64,000 bases of DNA from an uncultured Opitutaceae bacterium (lineage in GTDB: Bacteria; Verrucomicrobiota; Verrucomicrobiia; Opitutales; Opitutaceae), in assembly GCA_903929355.1 (NCBI GenBank), contig CAIYUN010000051.1, positions 37,959 to 101,958 on the forward strand. The letters run 5' to 3'. The position numbers were made by a program, and so were the translations under genes. The notes beneath the pieces were generated by a model, which saw nothing but the letters and a program-made list of their open reading frames with translations, was not told the origin of the DNA and did no database searches. This document shows positions 18,272 through 27,056 of the stretch, piece after piece. The first letter of the stretch is position 1; each line of letters begins with the position of its first letter.

Positions 18272-21040
18272 TTATTCGGTGGCGGCATGTAAGACAAAGT
18301 AGGGTTGGTTGTCGAGGGTGGGGGCCAGCCCGGGCAGAAGGGTGGGGGTGCCGGTCGCGAGGGTGAGCTCGAAATAATAGGTCAGCGGGAAGGGCGAGTC
18401 GGCGTAGTCGGCGGGGATGTCGGCGTGGAAGCTGCCGGAGGAGGCGATCATCGGGAGCGAGAGCCACGGCTCGGCCTGGTTGGCGTGGCGGTAGTGCAGG
18501 AGCGCGGACTTCGGCGGCGTAGCGCCGCCCGCGGGCGCGAGGGCGAGCGCGACGGACTGGCTGCGTCGGAAGGAGGCGGGCGGCGTGTGCGTCACGCCGG
18601 GTGCGGGGCGCTCCGGGGCACTTGCGATCACGGCGGTGATGAGCGCCGCGATACTTTCCTGTGGCACGCCGGGCATGGTCGGCGTCGGCGCGGGCGCGGA
18701 TTTCCTTTGCTCCATCGCAGCGATGTCGCGTTTAATCGCTGCAAGCCGGTCGCCCCAGCTTCCGCGTTGAAACCAACCGTCGCCGTAGGTCAGGTCGGTG
18801 ACATAGACTCCTGAAGTTGTTTCGGCCATGGCCTGCAAACCCAAACGGGCCATGTGATAGTGATCACAGGCGGCAGCCAGCGCACTCCGGTCCGCCGTTC
18901 GCTCAAACAACGCGAATAATACGGCGGCCCGGAATTTATCGGCGAATAACTTGCCCAGATATATTTGCACCGATGCATCGCACTTGAACCTCAGATAGGC
19001 GGTGGCACCGAGATCAAGGGGAGCCGCTGGAGTTTCCGTCGCACCCGGCGCAAGCGTGCTGTTCAAATCTTTGGCCAGTAGTGCCCCTTTTGCGAGGTGT
19101 ACCAGCCAACTCGCGACCTCGGTCGGGGTGTATTTGCCGCCCACAGTGCCCTTGAGCAAATCGTCGACGTAATCCTCGACGCGGTAGAAAAGCTGAGGGT
19201 CCAGCGGGCTCACCCCGCCAAAGCGTTTCGGGTTGGGCGTGTCGGTGTAGGGCTCAGGATGCGAGGCATCCACAATGGACATGTTCGCCGGCATCTCGGC
19301 CCAGAAATTGTTGTTGGCGGCCGAGGGCAGGTGCGCGGTCGTGAGCAGCGGCAGGATGCGGCTCGCGTTGGCGAGGGAAACCTCCACCGCAGCGGCCGCA
19401 GTCCCAAAATCCGCGCGCAACTGCCGCTGCCACACTTCCGGCCGGGTGTCGGGATTGTAGAGCATCCGGCCCCAGAGGCGGTAAGTGTAACGGTATTTCT
19501 CAAAGTCGCCGCCGGGTGCCCGCAGGGACAGGTCGGCGTAGCCGTCGCGGCCACCGGGCAAACCGGAGCCCTTGCGGCCCTTGAAGGAGAGCGGGTCGAA
19601 AATCTCGTGGCCGAGGCTGCCGCAAAAGCTGCCGGCGCGCGAGTAGGCCGCCGCGAATTTCGGGTCGCCCCAGAGCAGCACGCGCTGTGTCCCGGGCCAG
19701 ATGCGGTGGAAGATGCCATACTTGCGGTCCTCGGAGAGCAGGTCGCCGTAACCATAGCGGAGAAAACTCCGGGCCCCGTTGCTTTGGGCAAACGCTCCGC
19801 CACCGCGCGTGCGGGTGGGTAGCTCGGTCGGCCGGATGCCGGCCTGGTGGTAGGGGAGGCCCATGTGCTCGGCCCAGAATTTGGGCGAGATGTTGACGGG
19901 GAGCCCGGTGCCGAGCGCGGCGTCAATTGTCGGCTGGTCCATGCCCTTGGCGTGCATGTCGAGCTCGATCTGCCGGCCGCTCCGCACGCAGCCGTCGAAG
20001 ATGGTTTTCCACAAATCGTAGCTGCCCTCAGGGACGCCGCTCTCGCCGTGGATGCGGAAGGTCACCCCGGTGATGTTGGGGCACTCCTTAAGGATCAGCG
20101 CGAGCGCGTCGCGGGAATAGGGTGCCTGCGTCCGAGGGGTCAGGCCGGTGATCCGATGGTTGGCGTCCGGGCTGTTGACCCACTCGTAGGCGTGCGTCCA
20201 CAGCCCGAGCTGAAACCGCAGTCCACGCGCCGCCGCCTCGTCACTGATGAAGCGCAGCATCGCCAGGTTCTGGTCGCGCTCGGCATCGGGCAGGTTGGTC
20301 GCGCGCACGTCGTAGCCGGGCACCCTGACCAGAAAGGGATAGGCAAAATAGAGGTAAGTGTCGCGCAGGCCGGTGGGAGCGTCGTAGCCGAGGCCAAAGG
20401 CGAGGTTGAGCCGGTTGAACCGCTGCGTTGCGAGCATCGTGAGGTAGCTCCGCCAGAAATCGCGGTCGTTGAACCAGCCCTTGTCCTCCACGTCGCTGAC
20501 GAACAGCCGCATGACGCTGCGGACGGGGTTGGCCGGCCGCTCGACCATGGCTGTCGGCGGGCGCAGGGTGGTGGCGGGATCGCCCGCGAGGGCGACGGCA
20601 TCGGCGATCTCGGTGAGCGCATACGCGAGGCCGCGCGGATCGCTCCCCGCGGCCAGCAACACCTCACGGCCGCCCAGGCGGCCGGGCGCGAGGGAGAGCG
20701 ATTCAGGCGCATCGGGCGGAAGCACGCCGAGGTCGCGGGTGATGGCGGCGGTGCGACCGGCGGCGATGACGCGGAAATCATCCGGTCGGGCCTCATCCAG
20801 ACGCGCCACGATCCGGGCGTCAAAGCCTCGCAAGGTCAGCGCCAGACGGACCTGCTCGGCGGCCCATCGGGCCGGCGCGGCTGAAGCGAGCGGATCGGCA
20901 GGGTCGAGGATGAGCGCGACGCCCTTGCCGTCGCCCGGCGCGGCGGGAGTGCCGGTGCCGGCCCGGACGGTCAGCCCATTGCCGGCGAGGTAGCCAGCAG
21001 TGGCCGCCCCGGTTTGGAGCAGGAATTTGCGACGGTTCAT
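18272..21040 (-). CDS. Tat-exported large glycosidase-like protein (possible GH67/alpha-glucuronidase-like)
   Basis: MNRRKFLLQTGAATAGYLAGNGL (Tat-like); N-terminal GH67/GH20-type domain preceding a TIM-barrel-like region (GVTFRIHGESGVPEG...). Family is tentative. Confidence 0.6.
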   Translation of the reverse strand: MNRRKFLLQTGAATAGYLAGNGLTVRAGTGTPAAPGDGKGVALILDPADPLASAAPARWAAEQVRLALTLRGFDARIVARLDEARPDDFRVIAAGRTAAITRDLGVLPPDAPESLSLAPGRLGGREVLLAAGSDPRGLAYALTEIADAVALAGDPATTLRPPTAMVERPANPVRSVMRLFVSDVEDKGWFNDRDFWRSYLTMLATQRFNRLNLAFGLGYDAPTGLRDTYLYFAYPFLVRVPGYDVRATNLPDAERDQNLAMLRFISDEAAARGLRFQLGLWTHAYEWVNSPDANHRITGLTPRTQAPYSRDALALILKECPNITGVTFRIHGESGVPEGSYDLWKTIFDGCVRSGRQIELDMHAKGMDQPTIDAALGTGLPVNISPKFWAEHMGLPYHQAGIRPTELPTRTRGGGAFAQSNGARSFLRYGYGDLLSEDRKYGIFHRIWPGTQRVLLWGDPKFAAAYSRAGSFCGSLGHEIFDPLSFKGRKGSGLPGGRDGYADLSLRAPGGDFEKYRYTYRLWGRMLYNPDTRPEVWQRQLRADFGTAAAAVEVSLANASRILPLLTTAHLPSAANNNFWAEMPANMSIVDASHPEPYTDTPNPKRFGGVSPLDPQLFYRVEDYVDDLLKGTVGGKYTPTEVASWLVHLAKGALLAKDLNSTLAPGATETPAAPLDLGATAYLRFKCDASVQIYLGKLFADKFRAAVLFALFERTADRSALAAACDHYHMARLGLQAMAETTSGVYVTDLTYGDGWFQRGSWGDRLAAIKRDIAAMEQRKSAPAPTPTMPGVPQESIAALITAVIASAPERPAPGVTHTPPASFRRSQSVALALAPAGGATPPKSALLHYRHANQAEPWLSLPMIASSGSFHADIPADYADSPFPLTYYFELTLATGTPTLLPGLAPTLDNQPYFVLHAATE

Positions 21041-21077
21041 TCGGGGTTAGGCCGAGCCGACGCGCTGGGTGCCAGTT

Positions 21078-22187
21078 TTACTTCGTCACCGGCCTGTAGC
21101 CCCGCCAGACCCACTCCAGGGCCGACGGGAGGGTCTGGGCGATGGCTTTGCTGTCGGTGTGGCCGGCGTTCTTGGCAAAAACCAACTGGTAGTGATAGCC
21201 CTTGGCCTTCAGGACCGCAGCCATGTTCTGGTTGGCGAGAATCCAATTGCGGAACCCGGCGGCGGACGTCGCCGCCCCGTTGTCCCGCTCGGCGACCTCC
21301 AGCCAGACGCGCAGGGGCTTGGCGGGGTTGTCGGGGATGAAATGCTCGTTGTACTCCCAGGCCCCGTGCGGGGCGTCGGGGCCGTTTTTGAGATTAACAT
21401 AGGTGCCGGAGTAGGTGAGCACGCGGTGATAGAGCTCCGGATGAAACCACGCCATGGTGAAGGCCACCGCGCCGCCGGAGCTGCCCCCGTAGGTCATCCG
21501 CCCGTCCGGATCCTTGGTCACGGTCACGTTGGCTTCCTTCTCCGCCCGGGGCAGCACCTCGGTCTCAAAGAAATCGTCATACTTGGTGGAGACCGTGTCG
21601 TATTCGATGCTGCGCTCCCCGCCGGGGCCGGGGTTGACCATGATGGCGATCATCGCGGGCAGGCGGTGGTCGGCGAGCATGTTGTCCAGGATGGTGGGGA
21701 GTTGGTTTCCCTTCAGGCCGTATTGGTCGGCCGCCATGATGCACGGGGCGGGCGTGCCCGGGACGTATCCGGGTGGAATATACACGGCCACCGCGCGCTG
21801 GAAGGGCATCCCGTTGGCGGTGGGGTAGAATTTGCTCTCGGTCGAATCCATCGTGAATTGGATGACCTTGCCCTTCGGCACACCGTCGCGGGGTGTCTGC
21901 TCGGGCGCGGGGGTGTAATTGGGTCCGGTCGAGTAATCCCCGTCGGTCAGGCCGGTCGCATAAGGGGGAAGGTCGTTGAGCTTGGCAATCGCGGCCAGAT
22001 CCGCCGGCGTCGCCGGCGGGCCCGGCGGGCCACCGCCACGCCGGGGCGCCGGGGCGCCGGGAGTGGCGCCAGGAGTGGCGCCAGGAGCGGGCGCCGCCCC
22101 GGGAGCGGGTGCATCGGCGCCCAACGTCGGTTGGACGGCGGAAAACAGGCACATCAGGGCAACAGAGGGCAGCAGGCTCGATTTCAT
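21078..22187 (-). CDS. Secreted esterase, enterochelin-esterase/Fes-like alpha/beta hydrolase
   Basis: Signal peptide, PAPRRGGGPPGPP linker, TPRDGVPKGKVIQFTMDSTESKFYP, AVYIPPGYVPGTPAPCIMAADQYG, YGGSSGGAVAFTMAWFHPELYHRVLTYSGTYV. Confidence 0.9.
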   Translation of the reverse strand: MKSSLLPSVALMCLFSAVQPTLGADAPAPGAAPAPGATPGATPGAPAPRRGGGPPGPPATPADLAAIAKLNDLPPYATGLTDGDYSTGPNYTPAPEQTPRDGVPKGKVIQFTMDSTESKFYPTANGMPFQRAVAVYIPPGYVPGTPAPCIMAADQYGLKGNQLPTILDNMLADHRLPAMIAIMVNPGPGGERSIEYDTVSTKYDDFFETEVLPRAEKEANVTVTKDPDGRMTYGGSSGGAVAFTMAWFHPELYHRVLTYSGTYVNLKNGPDAPHGAWEYNEHFIPDNPAKPLRVWLEVAERDNGAATSAAGFRNWILANQNMAAVLKAKGYHYQLVFAKNAGHTDSKAIAQTLPSALEWVWRGYRPVTK

Positions 22188-22312
22188 GGGGAACGCGGGG
22201 GTTTGGGGTGGCCGAATCAGAGACCGAGACAGCGGAAAAGATGGCGGATTGTCCATCAAGAATTTGGTGGCATTTTCACCGCAGCAACCTATCCACTCGG
22301 TGCCCAAAAATC

Positions 22313-22921
22313 ATGAACGAAGATCTCGCTGAACTCAAAGGACTCGTCTCCGCCATCAAAGCCGACCACCAGGCCCAGAAAGACAAGGAGAAGCGCGACG
22401 CTTGGACGAAATACGTCTCGCTCTCGATGATCTGCCTCGCCGTGCTGGCGGCGATCGCCACCAACAAAGGGGGCAGCTACTCCTCCACCACGATGAAGCA
22501 GCTGAGTGAGGCCACCTTCAACACGGCAAAGGCTTCGGACGATTGGTCTCTTTTCCAAGCCAAGGGCATCAAGCTGGCCATCGCCGAACTGGAGCAGGAC
22601 CTCTTCGTCTCCAGCGGCAAACCCGACGACGTCAAAAAGCTCGCCGCGATCGACGCCAAGGTAAAAAAAGACGGAGACGACAAGAACCAAGCCTTTGCCA
22701 CCGCCAAGGCCTATGAGGACAAAAGCACCGCCGCCCATAATTTGTCCGAATATTCTGCGGAACAAAGCCGGGGCATGGGCCGGGCGACGCAGCTCTTCCA
22801 GATCGCCATCGCCTTCGGCGGCATGTGCCTCGTGGTCAAGAAGCGCTGGCTGTGGGCGCTCTCGCTCGTGACTGGCGTGCTGGCCACGTTGCAAATGGCC
22901 TGGGTGATGTGGCGGGGGTGA
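22313..22921 (+). CDS. DUF4337-like membrane protein
   Basis: MNEDLAELKGLVSAIKADHQAQKDKEKRDAWTKYVSLSMICLAVLAAIATNKGG...KQLSEATFNTAKASDDWSLFQAKGIK; three predicted TMs. Confidence 0.75.
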   Translation: MNEDLAELKGLVSAIKADHQAQKDKEKRDAWTKYVSLSMICLAVLAAIATNKGGSYSSTTMKQLSEATFNTAKASDDWSLFQAKGIKLAIAELEQDLFVSSGKPDDVKKLAAIDAKVKKDGDDKNQAFATAKAYEDKSTAAHNLSEYSAEQSRGMGRATQLFQIAIAFGGMCLVVKKRWLWALSLVTGVLATLQMAWVMWRG

Positions 22922-22931
22922 GGTCTCAACC

Positions 22932-23528
22932 TCAGGGCAGATCGCCCCGAATGCCGACCAGCATGTCCCGGAGCTGCGCCGCCTGGCTCAGGGCCTCTTC
23001 CGTCTCCTTTGTCGTGCTGCGACCGGCGATATCTTTTGCCATGGTGATGGCGGTGTCGAGACTGGTGGAAAACTTGGCGGCCAGCTTGCCGGTGTTGGCG
23101 GGGTTGCTCCCGTCGTCATTCGCCACGGCGGTGGCCGACTGCTCCACCTTCAAGAGGTCGTTCCAAAAGTTGGGGTGAACATTTGGGCTGGCAAAGTCCG
23201 ATCCCTGCTCGCGGACAGTCTGCACCAAACTCAGCGCGCTGTTGGCCGCCTCGACCGGTGGCACGGTCACTGCGGCGGCCTTGGTCTTCGGCGCTTTGAG
23301 CAGGGCCGCGCCAGCCTTGGCCGGGGTGGCGACCTTGTTCAGGGTCGGCACTTTCGCGGGTTGCAGCGCGGGCACATAGCGGGCGATGACAAAGCTGGTC
23401 GCCACCGTCGTGAGGAGGGAACTGAGCACGGCTATGAAGATCACACTGCCCGTGACCGAAGACCGTGAAACGGGCGCGGCGACCGGGCGGACCGGTGGCC
23501 GGTAGGAGGGGGTGGTGGGGGCGGCCAT
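22932..23528 (-). CDS. Hypothetical membrane-anchored protein
   Basis: 198 aa with one N-terminal TM (SVIFIAVLSSLLTTVATSFVIARYV); convergent with the DUF4337-like gene. Confidence 0.7.
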   Translation of the reverse strand: MAAPTTPSYRPPVRPVAAPVSRSSVTGSVIFIAVLSSLLTTVATSFVIARYVPALQPAKVPTLNKVATPAKAGAALLKAPKTKAAAVTVPPVEAANSALSLVQTVREQGSDFASPNVHPNFWNDLLKVEQSATAVANDDGSNPANTGKLAAKFSTSLDTAITMAKDIAGRSTTKETEEALSQAAQLRDMLVGIRGDLP

Positions 23529-23610
23529 GGGGTAAGAGGGTGAACTAGGATCGCCACCGCGGTGATTCTACCCGCCGGGGCGGGACGCCGGCCAGGGTGA
23601 GGTGAGGCGT

Positions 23611-24753
23611 CTACCGGGTCACCGGTTTGTAATCCTGCCACACCCACTCCAAGGCCTGGGGATAGGTCTGGGCGATCGCTTTGCCATCCGTGTGGCCCGC
23701 GCCTTTGGCATAGACCAACTGGTAGTGATACCCTTTGGCCTGCAGGACGTCCGCCATGTGTATATTGGCGATGAGCCAGTTGTGAAACCCGGAGGAGGCC
23801 GCGGTCGCGCCATTGTCATTCTGGCCCATTTCCAGCCAGACGCGCAGTGGCTTCGGTTCGCTCTGAGGGATAAGGGTTTCGTGGTAATTCCAAGCACCAT
23901 GCGGAGCGTCGGGACCGGCCTGTTGGTTCACATAGGTGCCCGAGTAGGTCATCACGCGGTGATAGAGCTCCGGGTGAAACCACGCCATGGAGAACGCCGC
24001 CGAGCCGCCCGAGCTTCCGCCCAACGCCATTCTGCCGTCAGGATCCTTGGTCAGGGTCACGCCGTAGTCTTTCTCCACCTTGGGCAGAATTTCCGCCTCA
24101 ATGAACTCGGCGTTCTTGCCCGCCACGGTGTCGTATTCGAGGCCGCGCTCGCTGCCCCCGCCGTCACCGCCGCCGTTGGCGATCATCACCGCCAGCATCA
24201 CCGGCAGGCGTTTGGCCGCGATCATGTTGTCGAGGATGTTGGGGAGCTGGTTGTTCCGCGCACCATAGGCGTCGGCCGACACGATGAATGGCGCGGGCGT
24301 GCCGGTGACATACTGGCTGGGGATATAGACGGTCACCTTGCGGGTGGGGGTGGCGCCGCGTTTGCCGGTGTCGGGATAGAATTTGCTGTCGGCGGCGTTC
24401 AAGGTGAAGCTGACGACTTTGCCCTTCGGCACGCCGTCCTTGGGCGTCTGTTCCGGGGCCGGGGTGTAGTTTGGCCCGACAAAAAAGCGACCGTCACCCG
24501 AGCCGGGGGCCCAGGCGGGGTAATCGGCGAGCTTGGCAATCTCGGCCTTGTCGGCATCGCTCAGCGGGGCACCGCCGCCGCGGCCCCCGCGTCGGGGTCC
24601 GGCGGCCGGAGGCGTGGTGCCATTGGCGGCGGGAGGTTGCGCGCCCGGGGCGGGCGCGGGGGTCTGGCCAAATAACGGACTGGTGCCGACGAGCAGGCTG
24701 AGCAGGGAAGCAACGCGGACGACGTTCAGGGCGGACAATTTCTTTGCGCTCAT
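23611..24753 (-). CDS. Secreted esterase, Fes-like alpha/beta hydrolase (paralogue 2)
   Basis: MSAKKLSALNVVRVASLLSLLVGTSPLFG..., GPRRGGRGGGAP linker, GGSSGGSAAFSMAWFHPELYHRVMTYSGTYV. Confidence 0.9.
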   Translation of the reverse strand: MSAKKLSALNVVRVASLLSLLVGTSPLFGQTPAPAPGAQPPAANGTTPPAAGPRRGGRGGGAPLSDADKAEIAKLADYPAWAPGSGDGRFFVGPNYTPAPEQTPKDGVPKGKVVSFTLNAADSKFYPDTGKRGATPTRKVTVYIPSQYVTGTPAPFIVSADAYGARNNQLPNILDNMIAAKRLPVMLAVMIANGGGDGGGSERGLEYDTVAGKNAEFIEAEILPKVEKDYGVTLTKDPDGRMALGGSSGGSAAFSMAWFHPELYHRVMTYSGTYVNQQAGPDAPHGAWNYHETLIPQSEPKPLRVWLEMGQNDNGATAASSGFHNWLIANIHMADVLQAKGYHYQLVYAKGAGHTDGKAIAQTYPQALEWVWQDYKPVTR

Positions 24754-24839
24754 GGGATAATGGTTTTGCGGGGTTGAACCAATGGGGGTGGGGGGATGGA
24801 GACAAAGCAGCGGGCCGGTGTCCAGTTGGATTTTCGGGC

Positions 24840-26003
24840 TTACTTCGTCACCGGCTTGTAGCCCTGCCACACCCATTCCAATGCTTGGGGAAGGGTCTGG
24901 CTAACAACCCGGCTGTCCACATGTCGACCGCCCAGGGCATAGACAAACTGGTAGTGGTAGCCTTTGGCCTTGAGTGCCGCCGCCATGTGCAGGTTCGCCA
25001 GAATCCAATTGCCCATGCTGGCTCCGCTCCGGGTGGCCCCGTTGTCATTCTGGCCGGCCTCAATCCAGATTCGCAGCGGCTTGGCGTCGTTCTGGGGGAC
25101 GAGGTGCTCGTGAAACTCCCAGGCGCCGTGCGGCAGGGCCGGGTTGACCGGCGACTGGTTGTTCACATAGGTCCCGGAATAGGTCAGCACCCGGTGGTAA
25201 AGCTCCGGATGAAACCAGGCCATCGCCAGGGCCGCCGAGCCGCCCGAACTGCCACCGATGGTCATGCGCCCGTCGGGATCCTGGGTGAAGGTCACGTTGT
25301 AATCCTTGGCGATGCGGGGCAGCACCTCCGCCTCGACAAACTCGGCATACTTGCCGGACACCGTGTCGTACTCGAGCCCGCGCTCGCTGCCGGGGCCGTC
25401 GCCGCCGCCCGACTGGATCATGACGGCGACGAGGGGTGGCAGCCGGTGCGCGGCGATCAGGTGGTCCAGGATCGGCGGCAGGAGCTTGTTGTAGTTGAGC
25501 AGGTAGCCGTCCTGCGCCACGATGCAGGGCGCCGGTGCGCCGGGGGTGTATCCGGGCGGGACATACACCGCCACCTTGCGGGTCGGGGTGGCCCCGCGCG
25601 GGCCGTTGCCCGGGTAGAACTTGCTGTCGGCCGCCACCATTTCAAATTCGTGGACCGTTCCCTTGGGGCCGTCGGCCAGCGGCTTCAGCGCGGGGTCGTT
25701 GGCATACATCGGCCCGACCCGGTAGTCGCCGTCATCGGACCCGGGCGCCAGTTCCGGGAGATCGGCGAGCTTGGCCACCGCAGCCGTCTCGTCCGCAGTC
25801 ATCGGCGGGCCGCCGCCACGTCCTCCGCGCCGCGGTCCGGCGGCGCCCGGGTTGGCCGGCGCCGGGGTGGTGGGGGCGGTCGACGGAGGGTTGTTGCCGG
25901 CGGGGGACGGCGGGTTGCCCGTCTGGCCCAGGGCGAGATTGCCGGCTGTGAGCAGGGCGAGCAAAAGCCCGGTGGAGAGTCGGATGAGGTTGGGAGAACG
26001 CAT
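24840..26003 (-). CDS. Secreted esterase, Fes-like alpha/beta hydrolase (paralogue 3)
   Basis: MRSPNLIRLSTGLLLALLTAGNLALGQ..., GPRRGGRGGGPP linker, GGSSGGSAALAMAWFHPELYHRVLTYSGTYV. Confidence 0.9.
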   Translation of the reverse strand: MRSPNLIRLSTGLLLALLTAGNLALGQTGNPPSPAGNNPPSTAPTTPAPANPGAAGPRRGGRGGGPPMTADETAAVAKLADLPELAPGSDDGDYRVGPMYANDPALKPLADGPKGTVHEFEMVAADSKFYPGNGPRGATPTRKVAVYVPPGYTPGAPAPCIVAQDGYLLNYNKLLPPILDHLIAAHRLPPLVAVMIQSGGGDGPGSERGLEYDTVSGKYAEFVEAEVLPRIAKDYNVTFTQDPDGRMTIGGSSGGSAALAMAWFHPELYHRVLTYSGTYVNNQSPVNPALPHGAWEFHEHLVPQNDAKPLRIWIEAGQNDNGATRSGASMGNWILANLHMAAALKAKGYHYQFVYALGGRHVDSRVVSQTLPQALEWVWQGYKPVTK

Positions 26004-26039
26004 GGGTCGATGGGAAAAGTGGATTGCGGGGCCGGCGGG

Positions 26040-27008
26040 TCAGGTGGTGGCCCGCATGGTTTTCCAAGTGTCAAAGCAGCGCTGGGCGGTCTCAAACTCC
26101 GAATACCGGCTGCCCTCCTGCTCCATGAGATAATATTCCAATCCGCCGACGGACTCCGCCGCCGCGAATATCTCCTTCCAGGGCGAAACGCCCTCGCCGA
26201 ACAGCGCGCGGTAGCCCTTGTCGTTGCCGCCCACCCCCGCGCCATTGGCCGGAATGCCGCCCGGCGCCCAGTCCTTGAGATGGACGACCCGGATCCGGCC
26301 CGGATTGGCCTTGATCCAGGCCACAGGGTCGGCCCCGGCGGCGACACAGGTGCCCACATCCAACTGAAGGACGAACTCCTTGGGCGTGTTGGCGGCGAGA
26401 AAATCCATGATGCGCTGGCCGGGGGCCAGTTGCGCCCACTCGGTGTTGTGGTTGTGGAAACCGAGCGACAGACCATGCGGCTTCAACAGTTCCACCGTGG
26501 AAGTGAGCTGTCCGCATAGTTTGGTCCAACCGGCCACGCCGTTGGTGTTGTTGGGCGCGGTGGCCAGCACCAAGATCTTGCAGCCCAAGATTTGGTTCAG
26601 CTCGATGGTTTTGCCAATGGTGTCATCCGGCGTGAAAAAGGGCAGATGGTTGTGCGTGGAATAACAGCGCAGGCCGAGGTCGTCGAGGAGGGTGCGGATC
26701 TCCTTGGCCTGGGGGACCGTCCAATCGTAGTAGGGGGCGTAGAATTCAACCGCCTCGTAGCCGATTTTGGCCACCTCACGGAGGGTGTTCGGCATGTCCT
26801 TCATCCCGGCGTTTCGGACCGAATACATCTCCAGGCCGATGGGATACTTTTTGCCTGTCGTCCCACCCGCCATCGAAGCGGGGGTGAGGGCGGCGGCAAA
26901 AGCACTGCCGGTCAACGACTGGGCCGCGATCACCGCGGGAATCGCGCCAGTCAACGCGAGAAAGTTGCGGCGGGAGAGAGCCTCAGCCGGGGGCGTGTTT
27001 TCGTTCAT
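26040..27008 (-). CDS. Tat-exported sugar phosphate isomerase/epimerase-like TIM-barrel protein
   Basis: SRRNFLALTGAIPAVIAAQSLTGSAFA; IGLEMYSVRNAGMKDMPNTLREVAKIGYEAVEFYAPYYDWT...YSTHNHLPFF...LGFHNHNTEW...LQLDVGTCVAAGADP. Confidence 0.9.
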   Translation of the reverse strand: MNENTPPAEALSRRNFLALTGAIPAVIAAQSLTGSAFAAALTPASMAGGTTGKKYPIGLEMYSVRNAGMKDMPNTLREVAKIGYEAVEFYAPYYDWTVPQAKEIRTLLDDLGLRCYSTHNHLPFFTPDDTIGKTIELNQILGCKILVLATAPNNTNGVAGWTKLCGQLTSTVELLKPHGLSLGFHNHNTEWAQLAPGQRIMDFLAANTPKEFVLQLDVGTCVAAGADPVAWIKANPGRIRVVHLKDWAPGGIPANGAGVGGNDKGYRALFGEGVSPWKEIFAAAESVGGLEYYLMEQEGSRYSEFETAQRCFDTWKTMRATT

Positions 27009-27056
27009 GAGCTTTGAGGTCGCAGGGAGGTTATTGGGGAGAAACCCGACCTCGCA

